Of a stretch of DNA of 20,310 nt, positions 1 through 8,031 are shown one piece after another. Within the stretch, counting starts at the first letter, position 1, and every line of letters starts with the position of its first letter. The notes below the pieces were generated by a model, which saw nothing but the letters and a program-made list of their open reading frames with translations, had not been told where the DNA came from and searched no databases. Origin of the DNA: a virus; the IMG/VR virus record IMGVR_UViG_3300025080_000002, positions 1-20,310 of that record; one strand, written 5' to 3'. The position numbers and the translations under genes are program-made.

Positions 1-120
1 CCCGCGAATCTGCGAGCGGATCGTGTAGCCGGTCAGTGTGGTGGGGATCCCCCCCTCGCGGTATACGCACGCGAGCAGGAATGTGTCACCTCGTTTGATC
101 GGCGGCAGTGTCGGCGTCAT
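1..120 (-). CDS. Hypothetical tail/fibre-region protein, 3'-truncated by window edge
   Basis: The ATG at 120 follows GGAGG by 8 bases. The 40 visible codons read MTPTLPPIKRGDTFLLACVY, then REGGIPTTLTGYTIRSQIRG, with no stop before the window edge. The motif IKRGDTF.L.C......P..LTGYTIRSQIR is a common start of small phage proteins found after tail fibre genes, of unknown function but with a likely Ig-like beta fold. It is the first gene of the unseen continuation, where lysis genes might follow. Confidence 0.72.
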   Translation of the reverse strand, partial: MTPTLPPIKRGDTFLLACVYREGGIPTTLTGYTIRSQIRG

Positions 121-149
121 GGCTCAGACCTCCAGAGACAGTGTACCAC

Positions 150-575
150 TCAGACCCACGGCCGGCTATCCGACACGACCTCATAGCTACCGCTGCTAAC
201 GACGGTCGCGCCGCCGTCAAGCGAAATCTCCAGCAGCAAAGTGCTAGATCGCAAACCGCCTGGCGAAGACGCATTCTCCCACGCCCTGTCCGCCGTCAGC
301 GGCAGCCACGCGCCCAGCGTACCGGACGATGGATTCTCCCCGCCGGTCAGCGTGGCCCGCACCGATCCGACCCCGCCCGCGCCGTGGTGCCAGCGGTGGT
401 CTACCTGCATGGCCGTCCCAACCTCGTGCTGGGACGCAACGATTCCGCTGGAAAAAAACGTCAGCCGCGTGAACGTCGCCGCGTTGTTGGCTTGCGTTTC
501 GGCCACGCCTCCCGGCAGCGGGATGACCACACCACCCCCACCATCACCACCGCCCAGCATCATGCGCAGCATCAT
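150..575 (-). CDS. Gly-rich fibre-associated protein, 141 aa
   Basis: The ATG at 575 overlaps the fibre stop (ATGA). Residues 8-27 are Gly-rich (GGGDGGGGVVIPLPGG), then VAETQANNAATFTRLTFFSS and a beta-rich body with LRSSTLLLEISLDGGATVVS at the end. The N-terminal Met/Leu/Gly segment resembles a flexible anchor. I do not recognise a family, but position and beta-rich composition suggest a small tip or fibre component. Near 150 the protein ends SDSRPWV with a TGA. Confidence 0.65.
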   Translation of the reverse strand: MMLRMMLGGGDGGGGVVIPLPGGVAETQANNAATFTRLTFFSSGIVASQHEVGTAMQVDHRWHHGAGGVGSVRATLTGGENPSSGTLGAWLPLTADRAWENASSPGGLRSSTLLLEISLDGGATVVSSGSYEVVSDSRPWV

Positions 576-1579
576 GTCAGGCCCGCCCCGGTGATGATCG
601 CCTCAGTCGGCGACCTGAACCACAGGGTAGCCATGCCGCGCTGCGCCAATGCGCGGTTGCCGGTCGATGCCGTGCCCGCAAGGCGCAAAGTCAGACCAGC
701 GCCCTGCATCACCGCAATGGACGCCGCGCTATTGTTGTAAACGGCCAGCGAATCGCCATCGACATACACGCCGGACGGGATCGTCACCCCCGCCGTCGCC
801 ACAATGCAGCGCCCGCGATCCGCAGCCTGCGCCGTCCCCGCCGTGGCACTCGATGGGATGATGCGCCCCGGCGCGTAGGTGGCCACCTCCACCCACGGCT
901 GCCATACGCGACCCGTGGCGTCATGTATGGCGCGTCGGAAATGCAGCAGGTCCGTGTGGTACGCGAGGTTCCACTGCGCTGCCCACAGGTCGGAATGCCC
1001 GGTCTGGATCAGTACGTGCGACCAGTTGGCTACCGGCTTGCCGGTCACGGCGTCGGACACGTCACGCAGCCCAGATTGCGTCAAGTCGTCCATGCTGCCG
1101 CTTGTCACCATCGGCGCACGATCCGCCGGCACAAACCTCATCGAACCGCCGTCACAGTGGACCGTGAACTCCGCCGGCCCGCGCACCAGCGTCCCCAGCA
1201 CAGTGATCGCCACGGTATGCGGCACGATGAACCGCACCCACCAGCCATTGCCCAGCGTTGCCGGCGCGTCGAAGGTTTGCGCAAAGGTGGCGGTCGCATG
1301 GATCGTCTTGTCCCGATCCGCCCGCAGCAGCATGATGTTTGACGCGCGGAAGATGTAGCCGTCATTGTCCGTTGACTCCACATCGATCCATGCGCTATTC
1401 GCTGCGTTGCGCCGTCGCACAACGCCCGCCGTGGTGTCGGCGTATCGCATGTGCGGAAAGAGCGCAGCAGGTGCAGCCGTGCCGCTGTTAGCCGTGGCAA
1501 TCGCCAGCAGCGCGGCGTTGAGGTCGGCCCGGACGGCAGCGCCGCCGGCGTTATCGATCACGTAATCATGTTGCGGCAT
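572..1579 (-). CDS. Tail fibre-like protein
   Basis: The 335-residue protein starts with MPQHDYVIDNAGGAAVRADL, then NAALLAIATANSGTAAP, HMRYADTTAGVVRRRNAANSAWIDV. This N-terminal pattern of YVI.N..G.aVRaDLN.AL.Ai...NSG..aP....Y.wwADTtaG.lk.RN.aNsaWi.v is a frequent opening of fibre and base plate-associated phage proteins. The remainder is beta-rich with GTLVRGPAEFTVHCDGGSMR and a DSLAVYNNSAASIAVMQGAG stretch. It probably forms a side or tip fibre binding the host surface. The C-terminus is complete; the next gene overlaps by 4 bp. Confidence 0.82.
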   Translation of the reverse strand: MPQHDYVIDNAGGAAVRADLNAALLAIATANSGTAAPAALFPHMRYADTTAGVVRRRNAANSAWIDVESTDNDGYIFRASNIMLLRADRDKTIHATATFAQTFDAPATLGNGWWVRFIVPHTVAITVLGTLVRGPAEFTVHCDGGSMRFVPADRAPMVTSGSMDDLTQSGLRDVSDAVTGKPVANWSHVLIQTGHSDLWAAQWNLAYHTDLLHFRRAIHDATGRVWQPWVEVATYAPGRIIPSSATAGTAQAADRGRCIVATAGVTIPSGVYVDGDSLAVYNNSAASIAVMQGAGLTLRLAGTASTGNRALAQRGMATLWFRSPTEAIITGAGLT

Positions 1580-1814
1580 GGTCAGCCCCTATGCGTTGCG
1601 CCCATTCGAGCGGCCAAAACGCACCGTCGATCCAGATGTATTCGTTCGGCGGAAGATCGCACTCCGGCACGTCCGGCAGATGCCGCTGGGTCAACTGCTC
1701 CGCCGATTCCAGCTCATCGACCCGGACAAACACCCCGCGATCATCCAACAGCGCAGCGCGGATGCGCGCAGGCGGCACATCGATTGACTCGACCTGTCCT
1801 AGCTTCATCGTCAT
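1566..1814 (-). CDS. Small protein between J-like and fibre genes, 82 aa
   Basis: The start overlaps the J stop (ATGA) and the stop overlaps the fibre gene by 14 bp. The protein has a beta N-terminal half (MKLGQVESIDVPPARIRAAL with DRGVFVRVDE), then LPDVPECDLPPNEYIWIDGA and FWPLEWAQRI. I do not recognise the family. The double overlap and location suggest a tail-tip or fibre accessory protein, for example a fibre chaperone or linker. This is inference from place only. Confidence 0.68.
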   Translation of the reverse strand: MTMKLGQVESIDVPPARIRAALLDDRGVFVRVDELESAEQLTQRHLPDVPECDLPPNEYIWIDGAFWPLEWAQRIGADHAAT

Positions 1815-4543
1815 ACCCCCTCTGCGATCACGCGCAGGCCGCTCACATGGATATTGAATTCCGGATCAGTGCTGCGCAAGTGCGCACGGAACTGCACCGC
1901 CCGGCAAACGAACTCGGCAGCATCAAGCCGCTGCCACGCACTCCACACCGGGCTGCCGATTGGATTATCGTCGGTCTGCCGAGCCTCGATAAACGCATCG
2001 ACCGGCGCACCAGTCCCTGTCGTCCCATCGAAGCTCGGCCATGTATCCATGTTCGCCGCCCGTGTGTCCAGCGTATGCAGTACGTCCACCACAATCGCCT
2101 GCAACTCGCCGGTCAATCGACGCCGAGAAACTGCGCCGAAATCCATGCCTGAGGCAAACCGGTACACACCAGCCAACGCCGGGGGCTGTAGACGCAGTAC
2201 ACCATCCGCCGAAACCGTGCCATCATGCACACCAGAGAATGACGGATTCTCGATGACCGTGGAAATCGTGGAGTACGCCAGTACCGACGCCTGCTTCGTG
2301 GTCACGACGGCCTCGCCGGCGCTCTGGTGGCCCGTCGAATCCTGCGCCCGCACGAGATAGCTACCCGCCTTCAATGGCAGGATGATGACTGTCTGGTCCC
2401 CAGACACGCCATCCGCGTCGCCGATGCTCAGTGACTCCGGCCACGTCGCGCCGACCATCGCCGCCGAATGCCGCACGATGAACCGCCCGCCTCGGCGCAC
2501 GTCCATGTCAGGATGCGTTGCCATCGTCAGCACCGCCAGTCCGCCCATCGCTTGGATGCTGCGGATGACCGGCACGCTCGGCGGAGCCGACAAGCCGAGA
2601 ATCGACGCTGTGACCTGCTGCGACCACGGACTCGCAGCCCCATTCACTGCCTGCGTCCGCACGCGCCACACGTACACGCCGGGCGCGAGATCGAGGATTT
2701 CCGCACTGGTCGAGCGGGTCAGCGGGTGGCTGATCCACGGCCCGCCGACGTGATGCTGCAGCTCATAGCTCGCGCCGAAAAGGTAGCTCGACGCCGCCCA
2801 CGAGACTAGCGCCTTCGCCGCTACACCACGGCCCTCGCGGGTTTCGTACAGCTCTTCTCGCACCAGCGGAACTCCAGGCGGCCCAACGTCTCCGGGGTGC
2901 GGTAGCTGGGTGTTCGGCGCGATGTCGAGTAGCGCATCCTCTGCGGTCGCCCAATCGTAGATCGCCGCCGCCGTCTCACGCAGGCCAAGCCGTACCAGCA
3001 GCTCGCCCTGCGCACCCAACACGAACCGCGACTCCGTGACCTCGAACACCTTGCCCGACCATCCATAGCGAGCGAAGCTCAGCATGATCGTGCTACCCGC
3101 GTGCGCCAGCCACGCCCGGACACTGCACTCCACCTCGACACTCAGCGCCTCACGGCTGGATAGCAGTTCGATCTTCGCCAGTCGCTGCGCTTGACTCGAC
3201 CTCGCAACGAAAGCCGCCAAGTCCATGTCGCGCCACACCACCGGATCGAGACTCGGCGGGCGCAACGCCGGAAAACTGGTCGGCTGCCACGTCTGCGGAT
3301 CAGTGAAAACACCCTTGACCGCCGTACAACTCTCGCGGCGCGACATCATGGACTGCACTTGCACCGACCCGACTAAATCGTTTTCGTCTAGGGACAGCGT
3401 TGGCACCTCAAAACCGCCCGCGTAGATCGACCAGCGGCCACCTACATGTACCGCCTTGCCCGCCATCGCCGCCAACAGCAGCCCCAGCACCTCACGCGGC
3501 GCAGAGTCCGTCGTGAAGCTGCCATTGGCCGTGTAGCGCGGCTCATCCCACGACAGCAGCGAGAACGCACTCGTTCCGGTGATCGAGATCGCCACGCCGG
3601 CCAATGCATCCTCCGCGCTCGCCGCCAGCTGAATACCACCAGCCGATCCGCGCATCACATGATAGGTGACGCCCTCCAGTAGAGGCGCTGGAAGCGCCCC
3701 GACCAGTCGCACGCCTTCGCGCACCGCCGGCACTCGCTGCCCAGCGGCCAGCCGCAACGTGCTGAACGTCACGCCAGTCACCGCCGTGGATACCTGTGCG
3801 ATCCGCACACGCTCATCACACAGGTTCGCCGCTGCGATCAGCCGCGCCGTGTCCACCTCGGTCGCCCCGACACCGAACACCGCATTCGTCAGGTAGTCGG
3901 CGGCGCACAGCGCCGCGTTGTTGCTCCACCGCGTAAGGCCGTTGCGCGGGTCAAACACCCTGCGCCCATGCACCAGCACCGCAATCGCCGGCACGCCGTT
4001 CGGGTACGCCTCTGCGCTCGCCGTCAGCCGCACATGCACTTTGCCACGCCCCGTCTGCCGCCAATCGTCGAGCCACGGGCCGATGATCTCGGGGAACGGC
4101 TGGCCGATCTCGCTGCCCAGCGATCTCGTGATGTGCGCACGGCCGGCGAACGGCGCACTCTCCACCGCGCCGGCAGGAGTCATCACGAGCATCCGGTCGC
4201 CGAACCACACGTCATGCAGCGCTGCACATTCGTGGCCGGTGAGGGTCAGCACCATGTGCAGTGTCAGCCGGTCGGAGTGCGCGTAGGTGATCGTCCCACC
4301 GACCCGAGCCTCGCCATAGACCACCTGCCACGGGCTGATGGGCTGCCGAATGTTCGCGCTTCGCCCGCCCTGCGCCGAAATCGCAGCGCTGGGTCGTGGC
4401 CTAGGAGTCAGCGCCCGAGTGACCAGCCCGCCAACCACCGCCGCAGCGACACCCGCAAGGATGCGCCCAATCGTGCCAACGACTACCCTCTGGACAAGGC
4501 GACTTGCTACGGCTCCAATCGCTGCACCGATGAGCTGCGGCAT
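1811..4543 (-). CDS. Central tail tip/host specificity protein, J-like
   Basis: The start at 4543 is chosen for the TAATG junction with GGAGG 8 bases upstream, giving 910 residues; an in-frame ATG at 4564 is an alternative. Residues about 1-45 are hydrophobic (MPQLIGAAIGAVASRLVQRV, then TIGRILAGVAAAVVGGLVTR). Then come PISPWQVVYGEARVGG, LHDVWFGDRML and RRVFDPRNGLTRWSNNAALC with an ADYLT helix (about 194-220), typical of phage tail tip proteins (Phage-tail_3 type). Further on are EPRYTANGSFTTD and a GRWSIYAGGFEVPTLSLDEN DL-region motif. A beta-type insert occupies about 250-332. A fibronectin type III-like domain lies at about 560-650, and a C-terminal beta region follows. The protein closes the tail and contacts the host receptor. 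Confidence 0.88.
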   Translation of the reverse strand: MPQLIGAAIGAVASRLVQRVVVGTIGRILAGVAAAVVGGLVTRALTPRPRPSAAISAQGGRSANIRQPISPWQVVYGEARVGGTITYAHSDRLTLHMVLTLTGHECAALHDVWFGDRMLVMTPAGAVESAPFAGRAHITRSLGSEIGQPFPEIIGPWLDDWRQTGRGKVHVRLTASAEAYPNGVPAIAVLVHGRRVFDPRNGLTRWSNNAALCAADYLTNAVFGVGATEVDTARLIAAANLCDERVRIAQVSTAVTGVTFSTLRLAAGQRVPAVREGVRLVGALPAPLLEGVTYHVMRGSAGGIQLAASAEDALAGVAISITGTSAFSLLSWDEPRYTANGSFTTDSAPREVLGLLLAAMAGKAVHVGGRWSIYAGGFEVPTLSLDENDLVGSVQVQSMMSRRESCTAVKGVFTDPQTWQPTSFPALRPPSLDPVVWRDMDLAAFVARSSQAQRLAKIELLSSREALSVEVECSVRAWLAHAGSTIMLSFARYGWSGKVFEVTESRFVLGAQGELLVRLGLRETAAAIYDWATAEDALLDIAPNTQLPHPGDVGPPGVPLVREELYETREGRGVAAKALVSWAASSYLFGASYELQHHVGGPWISHPLTRSTSAEILDLAPGVYVWRVRTQAVNGAASPWSQQVTASILGLSAPPSVPVIRSIQAMGGLAVLTMATHPDMDVRRGGRFIVRHSAAMVGATWPESLSIGDADGVSGDQTVIILPLKAGSYLVRAQDSTGHQSAGEAVVTTKQASVLAYSTISTVIENPSFSGVHDGTVSADGVLRLQPPALAGVYRFASGMDFGAVSRRRLTGELQAIVVDVLHTLDTRAANMDTWPSFDGTTGTGAPVDAFIEARQTDDNPIGSPVWSAWQRLDAAEFVCRAVQFRAHLRSTDPEFNIHVSGLRVIAEGV

Positions 4544-4956
4544 TAGCCGATCCTCCATGCACACAGCGCATCCGCCACCGGCACATAGCGCAGGCCAACG
4601 TCACCCAGCACCGCCGCATCAACGCCGAGACACACGCCCAGCGCCTCGCCCAGCGGCGTGTCAATGCACACGATATCCCCGCGCCGGGCATGGCTCGCAG
4701 CGACACGCGGGCCGCACAGCCAGTCCATGCCCTCCGACAGACCTCCATGCTCCGCTATCAGCGCGTAGGCGTCTGCGCGGGTCTGGTAGCGGCCTGCGTA
4801 GGCTGCCCAATGATCCACGCCAGTCAAGGCCTCAATGGCCGCGCACGCGAAGCGAAAGCAGTCCTGGGAACCGTAGCCGAATGGCACGCCCTCAGCGTCG
4901 GCGATCACCGCGAACAGCCGCAGCTCCCACCCATCGGCGCGCTCTATGGCCCCCAT
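4543..4956 (-). CDS. NlpC/P60-like tail tip protein (DUF6950-type)
   Basis: The 137-residue protein has the Cys-nucleophile motif YGSQDCFRFACAAIEALTG (Cys33) near the N-terminus and RRGDIVCID (92-99) with ALGVCLG (105-111) further on. NlpC/P60 peptidases cut cell-wall peptides; in lambda-like tails the homologous domain is in gpK, just before gpI and J. Here the usual catalytic His of the second motif is not obvious: its place is taken by the ALGVCLG stretch. This is typical of the DUF6950 relatives, and it may be structural rather than enzymatic. Its TAA overlaps the J start as TAATG. Confidence 0.75.
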   Translation of the reverse strand: MGAIERADGWELRLFAVIADAEGVPFGYGSQDCFRFACAAIEALTGVDHWAAYAGRYQTRADAYALIAEHGGLSEGMDWLCGPRVAASHARRGDIVCIDTPLGEALGVCLGVDAAVLGDVGLRYVPVADALCAWRIG

Positions 4957-5510
4957 ACAAGCTCCATGTCTTGCAGTGCTGCGACCTGCGAGAATCCGCG
5001 ATCCGCAGGGAACTCGATGTGCTGATCCTCCGGCGTGTAGTACCTCAGTCGCGGGCGCTCAAGGTCTACTAGGTGACTCTCGTAGGACACCGTGACCGTC
5101 GCAGAATCGCCGTCGTCACTCATGACGCTGGTGTCCAGCCGGCCGCCCTGCAACACCACCGGATCACCGATGATTGCACCAGCATCCGTCAGCATCGCCA
5201 GCCACAGCGTGGCCGGCCTGCCCTGCCGGATCGCGGCCAAGGCCCGCCACACATGCAGGCTCGGGATGCCGTTCAGCGACACCGCAAATCCGGTAGCCCG
5301 CATCTCCGAGCTTTCCTCGATGGGCGAGATTCCGAGCAGCTCGCCGCCACCAAGGAACGTGCGACCGCCCCACGTCAGCGCGCCCACACCCGTCCACAGG
5401 CGCACCATCTCGACCGACGCGCCATCGGCAAACTCGCCCTCGTACAAGATCGCCGGAAACAGGTTGCCGGCCGCCAGCGCCGCCGCCGTGCTGGCGTGCA
5501 CTTGCCTCAT
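4944..5510 (-). CDS. Distal tail protein, DUF2163-like
   Basis: The 188-residue product starts at an ATG overlapping the previous stop. It shows FPAILYEGEFADGASVEMVR, a WTGVGALTWGGRTFLGGGEL strand pair, LLGISPIEESSEMRATGFAV, a GRPATLWLAML strand, TVTVSYESHLVDLERPRLRY and YTPEDQHIEFPADRGF. The last segments are reminiscent of tail-tip proteins that precede an NlpC/P60-type protein and a J-like protein. It probably forms part of the ring joining the tube to the tip complex. The Pfam name is a recollection of pattern, not a search result. It overlaps the next gene by 13 bp. Confidence 0.65.
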   Translation of the reverse strand: MRQVHASTAAALAAGNLFPAILYEGEFADGASVEMVRLWTGVGALTWGGRTFLGGGELLGISPIEESSEMRATGFAVSLNGIPSLHVWRALAAIRQGRPATLWLAMLTDAGAIIGDPVVLQGGRLDTSVMSDDGDSATVTVSYESHLVDLERPRLRYYTPEDQHIEFPADRGFSQVAALQDMELVWGP

Positions 5511-6112
5511 CGCAGATCCTCAACGCAGCGCAACCGCAACCCGTAGGTCGTCGCCGCCGTGATGGTGTGCTCCATGACCGGATCGGCCAGCATCATCGTG
5601 GCATGCGGCAACCACGGCCACACCGACTCATTGTGGGCCGGGGACACCCGCAAGCGCGGCCAGATGGGCAGCGCCATCCGCATCGACCCGTCCGCCACCG
5701 TGTCCGCCGTGACCATGTGCAGTCGCGGCGGATACGACACCTGGAACCGATCACCGCGCAGCATCGTCGTGCCCTCCGGAACGCCGCCAACCACCAGCGT
5801 CGATCCCGTCTGCCCGCCGCCATCGACACGCGGCGAATGAGCCCCCATCGTCCCACGCGGCCCCGGGTGAACGGGATGCTGCAGCATGAACCGATTTCGC
5901 CGACCATCCAGCGCGGCCAGCCACCCGATCAAATCCTCCGCCGCGTCACGATCCGGGATAGGCATGAACTCAATGTCTGCCTCCCACCATCCACCGGGCC
6001 AAACGTGGACCTGCTGCCGGCCGGTGTACGGTGAGCGCGTCTCCGCCGAGCGCGTGACCATGCGCATGGTAACGGATGCGTACTGCTGTAGCGGCATCGT
6101 CAGGAGGTTCAT
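5507..6112 (-). CDS. Distal tail/minor tail protein, 201 aa
   Basis: The start at 6112 overlaps the tape measure stop (ATGA); MPLQQYASV five codons in is an alternative. The protein is beta-rich and contains VWPGGWWEADIEFMPIPDRD, then AEDLIGWLAALDGRRNRFML, where a short helix is followed by HPVHPGPRGTMGAH. A Gly-rich stretch (DGGGQTGSTLVVGGVPEG) and a further barrel-like half follow. Position right after the tape measure is that of the distal tail protein (lambda gpM/gpL area). Specific identity is by context. Confidence 0.65.
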   Translation of the reverse strand: MNLLTMPLQQYASVTMRMVTRSAETRSPYTGRQQVHVWPGGWWEADIEFMPIPDRDAAEDLIGWLAALDGRRNRFMLQHPVHPGPRGTMGAHSPRVDGGGQTGSTLVVGGVPEGTTMLRGDRFQVSYPPRLHMVTADTVADGSMRMALPIWPRLRVSPAHNESVWPWLPHATMMLADPVMEHTITAATTYGLRLRCVEDLR

Positions 6113-8031
6113 GCGAATGCCTGCGCGAAGGAGCCGCCACGGCGGCGAGCATCAAACACCGCGCCAACAGCACGCTGTTCGATACTGCCGTGCAGCTGCG
6201 CGATCATCGATTCCAGTCGGGCCAGTCCCTCACGGTCTGCGCCACGCGCATCAATGTAGTAGGTGCCCCCGCCACTGGATTGCAGCGCGTTGTGCGGTAC
6301 GATCTTGCCGCTGCCACTCGGGACGAATAGCTCAGGCCCGCGCTCGCCGACCATGTAGGCGCGGCCATGATCGACCGGCCCACCCTTGGCACGCGGGCCG
6401 CCGAACAGACCGCCGAACAGATCGCGGAACACCAGCCCAAGCCCTTCCCCCAGTGGCCGCGACACATGCTCTTGGATCAGCACCCGCGCAATGTCATCCG
6501 CCACCTGCCGCAAAATGCCCGACAGCGTGACACCACGCTCGCCGAGCCGCGAGAATGCACTCTCGCCGATACGGGCCAACTGATCCAGCCCACGGCCCGC
6601 CCTGTCAGACGATGCTTGCGTGTCATCAAGCGCCGCATTCATGCGGCCGACGCTCGTTTCCGCACCGACGGCCATCGTGTCGAACCACTTCAGCGCGGCA
6701 TTCACCATCTCGACGATGATCGAGTTACCCACCAGCCGCTGATACATGCGCTGCGCGCCGTCCACCACGCCTTGCCACGTCTCGGCCACGCGCCGCGCAA
6801 TGCGCCCGAACGCGCCGAAAACCACATCAACGATCTCGCGCACCGTGCGCGAAACCCAGCCGAAAGCGTCAACAATGGCCGTGCGCAATACGCCCAGCGC
6901 AACCCCCACCGCATCCACCACCACACCGAAAATCCGCCGGATGTCATCGCCCCACAGCACCCACGCCGTAGTGAGTGCCGCCGCCGCGCCGATCAACAAA
7001 CCGATGGGGCCAGTGCCAACCATAATCAGCGCCTTCACGGCCAGCCCAACCAGCTTTGTCCCCGTTGCGAATGCCGCAAATGCCACGACCGCTGCCTTGA
7101 CGGCCGCTATCGCCGCCGCGAATACAGGGATGATCGCGCCAATGCTCGCCACCACCGCGCCGAACGCCACCAGCACCGGCCCCAGCACTGCCGCAATGCC
7201 GCCAGCAATGACGATCCATTTCACCGTCCGATCACTCAGCGACTCCAGCCAGCGCACCACGCCGCCAAGTGCTTCCGTCAGCGGTGGCAGTACCTTGACG
7301 ATCACCTCGCCGATCCGCTCGGAGAACTCGCCCCACGCCAGTCGCAGCGAGTTCATTTGTCCGCTGGTGGTCGCGGCCATCGCAGCGGCTTGGCCGCCAT
7401 ACTGCCGCTCAAGCTCGGCCAGGATGATCCCCTGCGCGCCGGCGACGTTGCCGGCCTCGGCCATTGCCTTGATTTGCTCGCGCTGCTGCTCGGTGAATAT
7501 CACGCCAACACGATGAAGCGCAGTGACTCCACGGATCGGATCATTGATTGCCCTACCGACCAAGATTGCGCTGCCCTGCAAGTCTTTGCCGAGCCGCGCT
7601 GAAAGATTGATCGCCGCCAACTGCGCACGATCAAACGCTTCGCCGGCGATATTCCCAAAGGTCAGCAGGTTTGCCGTTACCCTGCCCAGCACAATATCGC
7701 CATCCACACCGAGATCGCGCTGAAGGGCCATCGCCATGTCTTGCAGCTGTTGCGATGTGCGCCCGGCTGCCGGCCCCATCGACGCCAGCGCCGCTTCCAC
7801 GCCCGCCACCGCCCGCTCCGCCTCTTGATAGGCCAGCACCGAGGCCGCGCCAAAGGCAGCAACCGGAAGCGTCACCGCAGCGGTAAGCCCCGCGCCGACC
7901 TTCGCAGCTCTCGCGCCCATCCGGCGCATGGAGTGCGCGGTCTGCTGTTCGGCAGAGTCCAACCCCTGCCGCAAATCCCGATCATCCGTCACCAGCTTCA
8001 GGACTGCTCGACCCAGCGATTCCATCGTCAT
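6109..8031 (-). CDS. Tape measure protein
   Basis: This 640-residue protein is the second longest of the tail genes. It is helical throughout, begins with a coiled-coil region (LRQGLDSAEQQTAHSMRRMG), has a strongly hydrophobic zone at about 272-360 that could cross the host membrane during ejection, and ends with the conserved AKGGPVDHGRAYMVGERGPE / LFVPSGSGKIVPHN motif seen in many tape measure proteins. It sets tail length and exits ahead of the DNA. At about 0.15 nm per residue the tail would be about 100 nm (inference). The start overlaps GT by 50 bp; an ATG two codons in (8025) is an alternative. No peptidase domain is seen. Confidence 0.92.
   Translation of the reverse strand: MTMESLGRAVLKLVTDDRDLRQGLDSAEQQTAHSMRRMGARAAKVGAGLTAAVTLPVAAFGAASVLAYQEAERAVAGVEAALASMGPAAGRTSQQLQDMAMALQRDLGVDGDIVLGRVTANLLTFGNIAGEAFDRAQLAAINLSARLGKDLQGSAILVGRAINDPIRGVTALHRVGVIFTEQQREQIKAMAEAGNVAGAQGIILAELERQYGGQAAAMAATTSGQMNSLRLAWGEFSERIGEVIVKVLPPLTEALGGVVRWLESLSDRTVKWIVIAGGIAAVLGPVLVAFGAVVASIGAIIPVFAAAIAAVKAAVVAFAAFATGTKLVGLAVKALIMVGTGPIGLLIGAAAALTTAWVLWGDDIRRIFGVVVDAVGVALGVLRTAIVDAFGWVSRTVREIVDVVFGAFGRIARRVAETWQGVVDGAQRMYQRLVGNSIIVEMVNAALKWFDTMAVGAETSVGRMNAALDDTQASSDRAGRGLDQLARIGESAFSRLGERGVTLSGILRQVADDIARVLIQEHVSRPLGEGLGLVFRDLFGGLFGGPRAKGGPVDHGRAYMVGERGPELFVPSGSGKIVPHNALQSSGGGTYYIDARGADREGLARLESMIAQLHGSIEQRAVGAVFDARRRGGSFAQAFA

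Noticed and set aside
108-740. 210-codon open frame on the plus strand over the fibre genes
   Set aside because: Arg/Pro-rich composition and antisense overlap with two real genes mark it as a shadow of high-GC coding.
3968-5072. Several long plus-strand open frames over the J-like and NlpC/P60-like genes
   Set aside because: Same shadow effect: no start signals, composition dominated by Arg/Pro/His/Ala, and all sense-strand genes are well supported.
6367-7602. 411-codon open frame on the plus strand
   Set aside because: It lies wholly antisense to the tape measure gene, is full of Arg/His/Gln as expected from reverse reading of GC-rich codons, and has no ribosome site or family motif.
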